Source of the DNA: F23-D06 sp963603365 | Lineage (GTDB): Bacteria; Bacteroidota; Bacteroidia; Bacteroidales; WCHB1-69 | Assembly (NCBI GenBank): GCA_963603365.1 | Contig: CAVCMI010000022.1 | Span: 46,901 to 110,900 of the forward strand | Direction: 5' to 3' | Length of the DNA stretch: 64,000 nt | The notes under the pieces: generated by a model | What the model saw: the letters and a program-made list of their open reading frames with translations, nothing else | Databases searched by the model: none | Told to the model about the DNA's origin: nothing | Position numbers and translations under genes: made by a program | Shown here: in pieces, positions 25,130 through 33,748 of the stretch | Layout of the letters: every line of letters begins with the position of its first letter | Position numbering within the stretch: position 1 is the stretch's first letter

Positions 25130-25819
25130 TTAGACTTCCGGTTTCAGCAGGTCATATAGTTGCTGCATTCCGGTGGTGGCTTTTTCTTTTATGAAGTGAA
25201 CTTTACGGCGGATAGGCTGCACCTCTTTGGGGTCAATGACGTAGATGTCTGCATTTTGCGGAGCGTAATAGAGCAGCCCGGCCGCAGGGTAAACGTTGAG
25301 GGAGGTGCCTACGATGATGAGGATGTCGGCCTTTTCCACCTCGGCTACGGCATTGTCCATCATCGGCACGGCCTCGCCGAACCAGACGATGAAAGGACGC
25401 ATGCGGGCGCCGTCGGGAGTGCGCTCGGCATGGCCGATAGGACGGTATCCGATGTCTTCAACGAATTGTTTGCCATTCTCGCTGCAGGCCTTGGTGGCTT
25501 CGCCGTGCAGGTGGATGACGTGTGTGGAGCCGCCGCGCTCGTGCAGGTTGTCGATGTTCTGCGTCACTACCGTCACGTCGTAGTACGCCTCCAACGCCGC
25601 CACCAGCCGGTGCGCCTTGTTTGGCTCCGCCTTCGCAAGCTCTGCCCGGCGCGCATTGTAGAAGTCCGTGACTAAGTCGGGGTCGCGCTGCCAGCCCTCA
25701 ATGGAGGCCACGTCTTCAACCCTATAGTTCTCCCACAGCCCGTCGCTGTCGCGGAAAGTCTTGATCCCGCTCTCGGCACTGATGCCCGCTCCGGAGAGAA
25801 CAACTATTTTCTTTCCCAT
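25130..25819 (-). CDS. NAD-dependent protein deacylase (sirtuin, CobB-like)
   Basis: Removes acyl groups from lysines with NAD+. The 229 residues include GAGISAESGIKTFRD (10-24), the TQNIDNLHERGG NAD motif, catalytic His in HLHGE, and GTSLNVYPAAGL. Tyr54 and Arg57 (DFYNARR) match the Tyr-x-x-Arg pair that lets Sirt5/CobB-type enzymes bind succinyl- or malonyl-lysine. The zinc-binding four-Cys module is missing: only one Cys remains after HGE. The frame extends to 25924, nearly up to the promoter box at 25922-25929; the ATG at 25819 (or 25822) starts directly at the Rossmann strand and is preferred. Confidence 0.9.
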   Translation of the reverse strand: MGKKIVVLSGAGISAESGIKTFRDSDGLWENYRVEDVASIEGWQRDPDLVTDFYNARRAELAKAEPNKAHRLVAALEAYYDVTVVTQNIDNLHERGGSTHVIHLHGEATKACSENGKQFVEDIGYRPIGHAERTPDGARMRPFIVWFGEAVPMMDNAVAEVEKADILIIVGTSLNVYPAAGLLYYAPQNADIYVIDPKEVQPIRRKVHFIKEKATTGMQQLYDLLKPEV

Positions 25820-25921
25820 CATGAATGTGTTTTTAGAGGATGTCCTGTGTATGCCTTCTTGTTGTTTCATCTTCATAACTTGCAAGTTACATAATCCGCA
25901 AGTCTGAAAAATGAAACGCAG

Positions 25922-25951
25922 CAAAGTTACATATTATTCTGTTTGCCGCAA
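25922..25951 (-). promoter_or_regulatory. Promoter of the sirtuin-lipoprotein unit
   Basis: TAACTTTG -7 box at 25922-25929 with a TTG (-33 element) at 25949-25951, a 19-bp spacer, matching the Bacteroidota consensus. The long leader to the ATG at 25819 is about 95 nt. Confidence 0.75.
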
Positions 25952-26017
25952 CTCTTCCTGCCGCTTCTTTTCTTGACAGAGGTGTAGTAGGGCAAGTGGC
26001 TGCCCTACAAACGAATG

Positions 26018-27727
26018 TCAGTTGCCAAAGGCTATTCTGCGGCGGAAAAGGCGAGTGGAGCGACTGTCGTTGCGGGTGATTTCCTTGTCGGCGTCAGGGC
26101 ACTCTTTGATAGACATGGCGCTGCGCCGGTTGACGGGGTCGTATTGTACCCAATGCACGGGTACATCGTGAATGCCACCGTCGCCGCTATATACGGGTAT
26201 GTAGTCCGTACGGTTGGTGCCGGAAAAGCCATACGCGTTGACAGCAATCTCTTTTGTTCCGTCTTCGCTGCTGCGCAACAAGTCTGTCTTCAAGATGTTA
26301 GATGTTACGCATTTAGGGTGCATAAAGCAAGCCTCCCCTTTGAAATTGGCAATGGATTCCCATTCCCAGAAAGAAGAGTCCCCGATGAGGTCGCTGCCGT
26401 AGATTTCCTTGCGAGTGCGTGTTTGTTGGTAAAGCGGGATGGAAAGCAGCGGTGCGAAAGCGAAATAGACGGCTCTGAAATATTCAAGGTTAACCCGCAA
26501 GAAACGTTGTTTCACGACGTCGAAACTGTAATCCATCCATTTCTCTGGGTCGGTGTTGAGGTCGAAGTTCTGCAGGTGCTTGGGATAGACGACGTTGATC
26601 ATTTTGGTCTTTACTATCGTGAAGTCGTCGCCATAGCCATATCGTTTGTCTTGCATTAGCGTTAAAAGCGCTTTTTGGGCCACTGGCGTGAACAGCAGAC
26701 GGTATTGCACCTCGTTGTCGCGGTCTTTGGTGGAGAACTGAACTTCAAAGTCCTGGTTGGCCATCATGGTGTAGTTGCTCTTGTCGTTCATTTTGCGTGA
26801 AAAGCGTTCAAGATTTTTTCGTTTTATTTTCTTCTTGAGGTCAACGAATGGTGCATCTTCGGCGAGTCCTTCGGGTTCGCGTGAGAACGACAGGTCGGGG
26901 GCGGCCTCGTTGGCATACATCAGGAAGGTCTTGTCGTCATATTGCGGGCAAGGCTTGGTGACGGATGCCGTGAGCGTTTGGGTCCTGGTTACGGAATGTG
27001 AATGTCCTTCCGAGTCGGTGACCTCTTCTGTCCAAGAGATAGTCAGGAATCCCGTGTAGGTTTTGAGCCCCCAATGGAAATTGCGGGTCGTTGCGATGAC
27101 GAAAGGGTTGCCTTTTATCTCGCCGCTGTGGGCAAAAAGCACGGAGGCATCTTGATTCAGTGTGCCGGCATAACCGAACTCTTCGCTTAACTGTTTGACT
27201 CTTGCGGCGTTGAAGTAGGGGTCGAAATGGATGTTCGGCACCGTCTTCTCAATCAGTTTTGTCGGGATGTCCCAGCTGAACAGGGCATTGAGGGACTTCA
27301 TCTGTGTTTGTGCTTCTTGCACCAGCGTTTGGCGTTTAGCTTCAAAAGCAGACACGGTTGCTTTTATTTGCTTGATTTTGTTCTGCACGGCGGTGAAAGC
27401 CAAAACAAGCAAAGCGATGCCGAGGACGATGAACAAGACAATCATCCAGATGTTTGCCTGAACCGTGTAGGAGAAGAAAGGCAGCAGGAACAATACGGCG
27501 GCAGCAGCAATCACAAGTCCTTTCAGCCATCTGAAACCGCATAGTGTGTTGTTGTTGTTGTTGATTAATTCGTTGAAATATCCGATTTTCCGGCAGGTTT
27601 CTTTGTTTGCGGCTTTGTCAACGGCTGATTTCTGCTCAATGTCAGCAAATGCTTCTTCCGCATTTTTCAGAAAAGCATCCTTCAGTTCGTCCCGGTAACG
27701 CTCTAAAGGTTCGTATATGTCGTCCAT
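26018..27727 (-). CDS. Unrecognised membrane protein, LemA partner
   Basis: A 569-residue protein I cannot assign with certainty. It has an N-terminal soluble helical segment (1-65), two hydrophobic membrane segments (about 68-88 and 93-113), a short coiled-coil-like stretch (115-145), then a large soluble region with no cysteine motif or catalytic signature I recognise. The HFDPYFNAARVKQLSEEFG stretch near 165-185 and FRAVYFAFAPLLSIPLYQQ near 425 stand out. It lies 88 bp downstream of lemA; large two-helix proteins with cytoplasmic domains (DUF3137-like) are frequent lemA neighbours, so a shared envelope role is inferred. Confidence 0.75.
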   Translation of the reverse strand: MDDIYEPLERYRDELKDAFLKNAEEAFADIEQKSAVDKAANKETCRKIGYFNELINNNNNTLCGFRWLKGLVIAAAAVLFLLPFFSYTVQANIWMIVLFIVLGIALLVLAFTAVQNKIKQIKATVSAFEAKRQTLVQEAQTQMKSLNALFSWDIPTKLIEKTVPNIHFDPYFNAARVKQLSEEFGYAGTLNQDASVLFAHSGEIKGNPFVIATTRNFHWGLKTYTGFLTISWTEEVTDSEGHSHSVTRTQTLTASVTKPCPQYDDKTFLMYANEAAPDLSFSREPEGLAEDAPFVDLKKKIKRKNLERFSRKMNDKSNYTMMANQDFEVQFSTKDRDNEVQYRLLFTPVAQKALLTLMQDKRYGYGDDFTIVKTKMINVVYPKHLQNFDLNTDPEKWMDYSFDVVKQRFLRVNLEYFRAVYFAFAPLLSIPLYQQTRTRKEIYGSDLIGDSSFWEWESIANFKGEACFMHPKCVTSNILKTDLLRSSEDGTKEIAVNAYGFSGTNRTDYIPVYSGDGGIHDVPVHWVQYDPVNRRSAMSIKECPDADKEITRNDSRSTRLFRRRIAFGN

Positions 27728-27815
27728 GGTCCTGGGCTCTGCATGATTAGGTTATACGGGACGTGTGGCAAACAGGGCAGTATGCGGCACATCGTGAAAC
27801 GCGGCATGGGGCGGT

Positions 27816-28478
27816 TTAGAAGAACACCGACCTTGCGCGCTCTTTTGTTTCGGCGGAGACGGAGAACGGAATGCGGGTGGTGTAGCCGGCGCGGGCGGCG
27901 ACTATCATTTTTGTGGGCCAGTCGAATATGTCGCGGTTCCATTGATATACCGAGTCGTTGTAGAGGGACCGGGCGGCCGTGATTTCCTTCTGGAGATAGG
28001 AGTTCTGTTGCATGGCGTCGGCAATGGCGGCATGGGCTTTCAGTTCGGGGTAGGCTTCCACCTGCGGGAAGAGGCGGGCATAGGCGTTGTCGATGTTACG
28101 GGCTACCGTGTTGCGGTCTGCGTCTGGGTTGATGCCGCCGCGGTAGGCAGCCACGGTTTTCATCACGTCCTTGTCAAGGTCGATGGCCTTCTCGAGCAGC
28201 GGAACTACATTCTGGAGTATCTGAACCCTTTGTTCCAGATAATTGTCAATGGTGGAGGCATCCGCCTGTATCTTCTGCTGCAGTTGCTGGAGGTAGTTTT
28301 TAGCCTTGACTTTCATGATCAAGAAGATCAGCCCAGGCAGGATGCCGCAGACCCACAGCAGGATCTCAAAAATAGTGGAGCCTACACCGATGGTGACAGG
28401 CAACGGTTTCTCAATTACATTGATGTCGCGTCCGGACGGGTTTACGGTCGCATTCATTTCGTCCAATTCATTTGCCAT
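27816..28478 (-). CDS. lemA: LemA family protein
   Basis: A 220-residue LemA protein: a hydrophobic segment (about 35-55) and a long helical bundle containing the family pattern (NYLEQRVQILQNVVPLLEKAID near 82, then AYARLFPQVEAYPELKAHAAIADAM near 130 and ITAARSLYNDSVYQWN near 165). LemA proteins are anchored with the helices on one side of the membrane; their function is not established. It leads a two-gene unit with the unrecognised membrane protein. A 35-residue N-terminal soluble extension precedes the membrane segment. Confidence 0.9.
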   Translation of the reverse strand: MANELDEMNATVNPSGRDINVIEKPLPVTIGVGSTIFEILLWVCGILPGLIFLIMKVKAKNYLQQLQQKIQADASTIDNYLEQRVQILQNVVPLLEKAIDLDKDVMKTVAAYRGGINPDADRNTVARNIDNAYARLFPQVEAYPELKAHAAIADAMQQNSYLQKEITAARSLYNDSVYQWNRDIFDWPTKMIVAARAGYTTRIPFSVSAETKERARSVFF

Positions 28479-28535
28479 AGTTTGCTTTTTTTAGTTTTTG
28501 CTTTCCCCTGTTTTCAACAGGGTGTTAAAACGCGG

Positions 28536-28543
28536 CAAATATA
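28536..28543 (-). promoter_or_regulatory. Promoter -7 box of the lemA unit
   Basis: TATATTTG, a TAnnTTTG match 57 bp upstream of the lemA ATG. Confidence 0.65.
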
Positions 28544-28724
28544 GGGATTATTTTAGAATGGGACACTTTTGGATTTGTTATTCCCCGGCAGGTTTTTGCA
28601 GGCAAGGAAACAATGGTGAAGTCCGGATGGGTTTGGTCTGGAAGATGGATCTTTGCGATAAGTTCAGGCGTTCTGTCAACTCGAAGAGCGTTTCAGGAGA
28701 TGAGGCAATAATTCTGCCTGCCCG

Positions 28725-29846
28725 TCAGAGGGAAAGGTCGTCACCGAAAGACATTCCGATGCCCCGGGCGGTATGAACCAGAAAGTCCTTGCCGGGACAG
28801 ACAAGATGCGGGGTCCGCAGAGCCTCTTCCAGCGACACGTATGTGATTTCGGGGTGACGGTAAACCACGAGGTCCCCGTATTTCCGGTCTTTTACCAACT
28901 CAAAGGCCTTGACGCCGAACTCGGTGGCCAGAATGCGGTCGAATGCAACGGGCGTTCCGCCGCGCTGCAAGTGTCCCAACACGGTTACGCGGATGTCGTG
29001 TTCCACGCCGAGGTCCAAGAGTTCCTGCCGGAGCACTTCACCCACGCCTCCCAACTTGATGTGGCGTTCGCCTATGGCAGTCGGTGTCATGCCGGTGACT
29101 TTGCCGTCCGCTTTCTTTGCGCCTTCGGCAATGACGATGTTGCAGAATCCCATGCCGTTTTTGTAGCGGGTCTCGATTTTCTTGGCGATGCTTGCGGGGT
29201 TGTATGGAATCTCAGGGATGATGCAGACCTCGGCGCCGCCGGCAATGGCCGTGTGCAGGGCTATCCAGCCGGCATCGCGCCCCATGACCTCCATGATGAA
29301 AACCCGGTTGTGGCTGTCCGCTGTGGTGACCAACTTGTCGAAGGCTTCTGTGGCAATCTGCACGGCTGTCTGGAAACCGAAGGTGAAATCAGTGCTGCTC
29401 AAGTCGTTGTCAATGGTTTTGGGTACGCCTACCACAGGAATGCCCATATTCTGGAGCTGCAAGGATATCCGTTGCGATCCGTCTCCGCCGATGTTGATGA
29501 CGGCCTCGAACCCCATCTCCTCAATGCGCCGTTTCATCAGTCCGGAACGGTCCTCTGTGACCCATTGCCCGTTCTCGTTTTTGACGGGGAACTGGAAAGG
29601 ACCGCCCTTGTTGGTGGTCTTGATGATGGTGCCGCCCTTGACGTGCAGCCCCGACACGCTCTTTTCGGTGAGTTCGACAATCTCGATTTGGTCTTTCAGG
29701 ATGCCGTTGAACGATTCGATGCACCCGTAAACCTTCCAGTCTTCCGGTTCGAGGCAGGCGCGTTTCACGATTCCGCGGATTACCGCATTCAGGCCGGGAC
29801 AGTCGCCGCCGCCCGTGGCTACAAGTATTTTGTGGGTTTTAGACAT
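28725..29846 (-). CDS. pfkA: 6-phosphofructokinase
   Basis: Phosphorylates fructose 6-phosphate to fructose 1,6-bisphosphate in glycolysis. The 373 residues include ATGGGDCPGLNAVIRG (10-25), the phosphate-donor site GGDGSQ at 120-125, and PKTIDNDL at 142-149 with the catalytic Asp. The Gly after Asp122 (position 104 in E. coli numbering) favours ATP, while Lys143 (position 124) is the residue found in PPi-dependent enzymes; this mixed G/K pair occurs in ATP-type long PFKs, so ATP is predicted but not certain. It has its own promoter and stands alone. Confidence 0.93.
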   Translation of the reverse strand: MSKTHKILVATGGGDCPGLNAVIRGIVKRACLEPEDWKVYGCIESFNGILKDQIEIVELTEKSVSGLHVKGGTIIKTTNKGGPFQFPVKNENGQWVTEDRSGLMKRRIEEMGFEAVINIGGDGSQRISLQLQNMGIPVVGVPKTIDNDLSSTDFTFGFQTAVQIATEAFDKLVTTADSHNRVFIMEVMGRDAGWIALHTAIAGGAEVCIIPEIPYNPASIAKKIETRYKNGMGFCNIVIAEGAKKADGKVTGMTPTAIGERHIKLGGVGEVLRQELLDLGVEHDIRVTVLGHLQRGGTPVAFDRILATEFGVKAFELVKDRKYGDLVVYRHPEITYVSLEEALRTPHLVCPGKDFLVHTARGIGMSFGDDLSL

Positions 29847-29874
29847 ACAGGCTGTGAGTTTTCTTTTAGCGGCG

Positions 29875-29882
29875 CAAAAATA
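29875..29882 (-). promoter_or_regulatory. Promoter -7 box of pfkA
   Basis: TATTTTTG, 28 bp before the pfkA ATG; TAnnTTTG match located just after the rplY terminator. Confidence 0.7.
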
Positions 29883-29888
29883 GGAAAA

Positions 29889-29917
29889 ATGAAAAGAGCC
29901 CGGACATGTCCGGGCTC
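29889..29917 (-). terminator. Intrinsic terminator of rplY
   Basis: A perfect 22-nt palindrome (GAGCCCGGACA and its complement) at 29896-29917 followed on the minus strand by TTTTCATTTTT, 26 bp past the rplY stop. Confidence 0.85.
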
Positions 29918-29942
29918 CGTGAAAATTGAATTTCCGAAAAAA

Positions 29943-30542
29943 TTATGCTTCCGTAGCTTCCCCCTCGCCGCTTTCTTCGGCATCGTTGGTGGCAACGACG
30001 TTGCGGGTCTGGTTCACGGAAACGATGACCTTGTTGGGGTTGTCCACGATGGTCAGGTTCTCAACGGCAATGTCGCCGATCTTGATCACGTCCTCGATGT
30101 CCAGTTTGGAGATGTCAGCGGTGATGTCTTCAGGAATGTTCTCCAGAATGCCGCGCACTTTGAGCTTGCGCACTCTCTTGTGGAGGAATCCGCCCTTGAG
30201 AACACCAGGTGACGTGCCCGTGATCTTGAAAGGTATCTCAATGGTGATGGGCTTGTTGTCGTTGACTTCAAGGAAATCGACATGCAGAAGCTTGTCGGTG
30301 ATGGGGTGGAACTGCGTCTCTTGAACAATGGCACGGTAGGTGTTTCCGTCAAGACTGATTTCTGCATATTTCACTTCCGGCGTATAAAGGAGATTCTTGA
30401 ACTGGCTTTCTTCCATTACGAAAAGCTTTTGCTCTTTCCCGCCGTAAAGCACACAAGGAATCATCCCGTTAAGCCGTTGTGCCTTGGCATCTTTTTTCCC
30501 TACGTTCTCGCGAGGAGAACCGCTCATAGATACTGATTTCAT
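29943..30542 (-). CDS. rplY: 50S ribosomal protein L25 (Ctc form)
   Basis: 5S rRNA-binding ribosomal protein of the long Ctc type (199 residues). The N-terminal L25 domain (1-93) has KDAKAQRLNGMIPCVLYGG, and the C-terminal beta domain contains the VDFLEVNDNKPITIEIPFKITGTSPGVLKGG segment. The C-terminus is the usual acidic tail rich in Glu and Ala. Single-gene unit flanked by its own promoter and a strong terminator. Confidence 0.95.
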   Translation of the reverse strand: MKSVSMSGSPRENVGKKDAKAQRLNGMIPCVLYGGKEQKLFVMEESQFKNLLYTPEVKYAEISLDGNTYRAIVQETQFHPITDKLLHVDFLEVNDNKPITIEIPFKITGTSPGVLKGGFLHKRVRKLKVRGILENIPEDITADISKLDIEDVIKIGDIAVENLTIVDNPNKVIVSVNQTRNVVATNDAEESGEGEATEA

Positions 30543-30585
30543 ATTGTTCCTTTTTTTGAATGAAATGATTATTTGAAAACGGCGG

Positions 30586-30593
30586 CAAAAGTA
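30586..30593 (-). promoter_or_regulatory. Promoter -7 box of rplY
   Basis: TACTTTTG, 43 bp upstream of the rplY ATG. Confidence 0.7.
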
Positions 30594-30639
30594 CGAAAAA
30601 TATCAGACGGTTCAACTTTCAGTGCGCTTCATTTTTTAG

Positions 30640-30647
30640 TATTTTTG
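30640..30647 (+). promoter_or_regulatory. Promoter -7 box of the NAD(P)HX repair gene
   Basis: TATTTTTG followed by CGCCC; a TTTC at 30617-30620 lies 19 bp upstream in the -33 position. It lies 21 bp before the ATG at 30669 and rules out a longer start. Confidence 0.7.
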
Positions 30648-30668
30648 CGCCCTGACACGATTTGGAAT

Positions 30669-32258
30669 ATGGTTTTTCCGGACAATATAGAATTTCCGCT
30701 GGTCCTGACGGCCGCGGAGACACGGGACAGCGAAAGGTTTTCGTTGAAAGAGCAGCAAATTTCCTCTCTCCAACTGATGGAATGTGCCGGGATGGCATGT
30801 GCCCGCAAGATTATCGGTTATGTGGAGAAACACGGCATCCGGGACATCCGCATTTTCTGCGGACCGGGCAACAACGGCGGCGACGGGCTTGTGATTGCAC
30901 GCGCATTGTCGCAGCATCCGTGGCAAAACATGCAACCCTCTGTGCAAGTGGTGCTCTGTCGCGACACAGATGCCCAATGCACCCCCGAACAGCTGGCAAA
31001 TTTCGCTTTGTGGGAAGACATCGTTCAGGGAGACAGCAATGCTTCATCCATCTCTTTCAGCGTCAATTCCGGACTCCATGTCCCGGCAGAGGCTCTTGTG
31101 GTAGATGCTATTTTCGGCATCGGACTGTCCAGGCCCGTCGCCGGCATTTACGCCGCCGCCATCCGGACCATCAATGCCTCCGGAGCCGTGACGGTGGCGA
31201 TAGACACGCCCTCCGGTCTCTTCTCCGACAAGGCGACACCTCCCCATGCGCCGGCAGTCAAGGCGCTTTTTACTTTGAGCGTCCAATTTCCAAAAGCCGC
31301 TTTTTTCCTGTGCGACAACTATCCATATTGCGGCAATGTCACAGTTGTGGATGTGGGCATGTGCCCCGCACCCGACACGCGTCCGCACCGCTTTTACATG
31401 ACCCGAGAGATGGCGGCCGGCCTGTTGCGTAAGCGAAATCCTTTCTCTTCGAAGCACGACTTCGGTCATGGCCTGCTGGTGGCCGGCAGCGCCGATATGC
31501 CCGGCGCCGCCATTCTTGCCGCAACTGCCGCACTGAAAGGGGGCATTGGCAAGGTTACTTTACATACCCCGGAACTTGCCGCTCGCCACCTGCCCGCCTG
31601 TTTGCCCGAGGCCATTCTTCATCCCGATGCCGACGAACGGCACTTGAGCCGCATAGACTGGGACACGCTGCAGCATGATGTCAACGCCGTTGCCGCCGGG
31701 CCAGGGCTGGGGACGCACCCCCAAACCGTCTCAGCCTTGAAAGAACTGATTGACAGGGTGCGCGAACCTCTTGTCTTAGATGCCGATGCCTTGAATGTGC
31801 TTGCAGCTAACAAGACGTGGCTCGCATTCCTTCCCCCATACAGCATATTGACGCCCCACACCAAGGAATTTGAACGGCTGGCAGGCCCTTGCAACGATGA
31901 TTTTGAACGGATAGGCAAAGCAAGGGAATTTGCCCTCCGCTACAGCATAGTGCTGGTGCTTAAAGGCCGCTATACTTTGGTGTCTCTCCCTGACGGGAGA
32001 CAGTTTTTCAACACTACGGGCAATGAAGGCATGGCCACGGCAGGTTCTGGCGATGTGCTTGCCGGTCTGCTGCTGTCGCTGAGGGCACAAGGCTACACGC
32101 CCGAAGCCGCCGCTCTGCTGGCCGTGTATGTGCACGGCTCGGCCGGCGACATTTGCAGAGACGAGAACTCTCCGCACAGCGTCACGGCATCTGAACTTCC
32201 CCGGTATTTCGGAAAGGCATTCCGCCTCATCACTGAAAATGAAAATGAATACCTTTAA
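30669..32258 (+). CDS. nnr: Bifunctional NAD(P)HX epimerase / ADP-dependent NAD(P)HX dehydratase
   Basis: Repairs hydrated NAD(P)H. The 529-residue protein fuses an N-terminal YjeF_N epimerase (about 10-230; FCGPGNNGGDGLVIAR near 62 and the IDTPSGLFSD loop) to a C-terminal ribokinase-like dehydratase (about 240-529) containing LLVAGSADMPGAAILAATAAL, the VAAGPGLG and LDADALN segments, the LTPHTKEF motif, and NTTGNEGMATAGSGDVLAGLL, the ADP site. The frame runs upstream to 30573, but a promoter box at 30640-30647 sits in that stretch, so the ATG at 30669 was chosen. Continues into the thioredoxin-like gene 23 bp later. Confidence 0.95.
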   Translation: MVFPDNIEFPLVLTAAETRDSERFSLKEQQISSLQLMECAGMACARKIIGYVEKHGIRDIRIFCGPGNNGGDGLVIARALSQHPWQNMQPSVQVVLCRDTDAQCTPEQLANFALWEDIVQGDSNASSISFSVNSGLHVPAEALVVDAIFGIGLSRPVAGIYAAAIRTINASGAVTVAIDTPSGLFSDKATPPHAPAVKALFTLSVQFPKAAFFLCDNYPYCGNVTVVDVGMCPAPDTRPHRFYMTREMAAGLLRKRNPFSSKHDFGHGLLVAGSADMPGAAILAATAALKGGIGKVTLHTPELAARHLPACLPEAILHPDADERHLSRIDWDTLQHDVNAVAAGPGLGTHPQTVSALKELIDRVREPLVLDADALNVLAANKTWLAFLPPYSILTPHTKEFERLAGPCNDDFERIGKAREFALRYSIVLVLKGRYTLVSLPDGRQFFNTTGNEGMATAGSGDVLAGLLLSLRAQGYTPEAAALLAVYVHGSAGDICRDENSPHSVTASELPRYFGKAFRLITENENEYL

Positions 32259-32281
32259 TCAAATCGAATAGGCTATTTAGC

Positions 32282-33679
32282 ATGAAAAGAACCATATTTC
32301 AAACCATATTGCTTTTGACCGCCCTGCCGCTGGCATACGGGCAAACGGAAATAAAACTGCAACTGAAGAACATTCGTTGTGATACCGTAAGCATACACGC
32401 CTATAACGGAGAGAAGAAGGGACGCCTCGTCCAGACCAAGCCGTTTGCTCCGGAACTGACATTCAAAAACAAAGCGCGCCTCGAGGCCGGGCTTTATTGG
32501 GTGACGGGAGACAGTACGGTGCTCTGCGAATTCCTGCTGTCGCCGAACGAGAGCCAGAAGTTCACGGTATATATAGATTCTGACAGCGTGGTTTTTCAGA
32601 ACAGTGCCGAAAACACCCGTAATCTGGAATATGTGAAGAGGACAGGAGAGTACAACCGGCAGTTTCTTGCGCTTGACCAGGAATTCAAGGATGCGCAACA
32701 AACTATGCCGAAGTATATGCTGAAAGTGTTCGCCGATTCGCTCACGGCCAAGGCACGCCGACTGAACGCGGAACGGGCCGCATGGCAACGGCAAATGGTT
32801 CTCGACAACCGAAACAACTTGTTGGGTTCTGTCGTGCAGGCCTCCATCGATATGCCTGAGCCGCCGGAAGAGTATTACCGCAATAAAGACCTTTACCAGA
32901 AGTATTATGTGCAGCACTTCTTTGACGGCTTCCCTTGGAACGACCCCAATGTGTTCAATACTCCTGTCAGCGACGCAAAAGTCAAGGGGTTCTGTGACAT
33001 CATCTACCAAATCGACCGCCCCGACCTTGACACCTTTGTCGTAGATGCACTCGACAAGGCAAAGACAAACGAGCAGTCGCTGTACCGCCTCTTCGACCGG
33101 ATGGAGAAGATTATAGGCAGTATAACTTCGCCCTACAAAGTGGAGCATGTTTACATCAAGATGCTGCAGAATATGCTGTCCTATCCGAAACTGGACGAAG
33201 ACCGGAGACGCCGCTACGAGCGGGAACTGAAAAACATCAACAAGAACCTGGCGGGCGATGCCGTGCCCGACTTCCGTATGGTGACCGCAACGGGCGACAC
33301 CATTTCGCTGTATGACATCCAAAGCGAGTACATGATCCTCTATCTGCAGCACCCCACCTGTCCCACATGCCGGGAAGTGCGCGGAAAGATGTCCCGGTTC
33401 CCGTCACTCAATTCGGCCATAGACAAGGGGAACCTCAAAGTGCTGACGGTATATTTTGAGGACGACCCGAGAGTGTGGGAGCAGTACCTCCGATCTCCCG
33501 AAGCAAACGCCCGCTATATGCACGGCTGGAACTTTGACCAGGCCATCGATGACCAAATGCTTTACGATACCAGGACAATACCATATATGTTTTTGTTGGA
33601 CAGGAACAAACGTGTAGTGAAGAAAGATTTGCTGGCTAACGAGATAGAAGATTTCATAAAACGGCTCGGGCTTGACTAA
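32282..33679 (+). CDS. Secreted thioredoxin-fold protein (DUF5106-like)
   Basis: A 465-residue protein with signal peptide (cleavage near AYG-QTE, residue 20), a helical middle (about 100-315) typical of the DUF5106/DUF4369 architecture of Bacteroidota, and a C-terminal TlpA-type thioredoxin fold (about 320-465) with the redox motif CPTC in LQHPTCPTCREV and a cis-Pro context (RTIPYMFLLD). A periplasmic thiol-disulfide role is inferred from the fold and motif. It follows nnr by 23 bp and precedes the secreted PepC gene. Confidence 0.85.
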   Translation: MKRTIFQTILLLTALPLAYGQTEIKLQLKNIRCDTVSIHAYNGEKKGRLVQTKPFAPELTFKNKARLEAGLYWVTGDSTVLCEFLLSPNESQKFTVYIDSDSVVFQNSAENTRNLEYVKRTGEYNRQFLALDQEFKDAQQTMPKYMLKVFADSLTAKARRLNAERAAWQRQMVLDNRNNLLGSVVQASIDMPEPPEEYYRNKDLYQKYYVQHFFDGFPWNDPNVFNTPVSDAKVKGFCDIIYQIDRPDLDTFVVDALDKAKTNEQSLYRLFDRMEKIIGSITSPYKVEHVYIKMLQNMLSYPKLDEDRRRRYERELKNINKNLAGDAVPDFRMVTATGDTISLYDIQSEYMILYLQHPTCPTCREVRGKMSRFPSLNSAIDKGNLKVLTVYFEDDPRVWEQYLRSPEANARYMHGWNFDQAIDDQMLYDTRTIPYMFLLDRNKRVVKKDLLANEIEDFIKRLGLD

Positions 33680-33748
33680 AACTCGTTTTGTTGTATCATC
33701 TTTCAGACATCAATACAATTAATTAATTCATAAAATCATCAATCCACA

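Noticed and set aside
28773..30212. A 479-codon plus-strand open frame opposite pfkA and rplY.
   Set aside because: The real genes and their promoters and terminator on the minus strand explain the region, and the peptide shows no family features.
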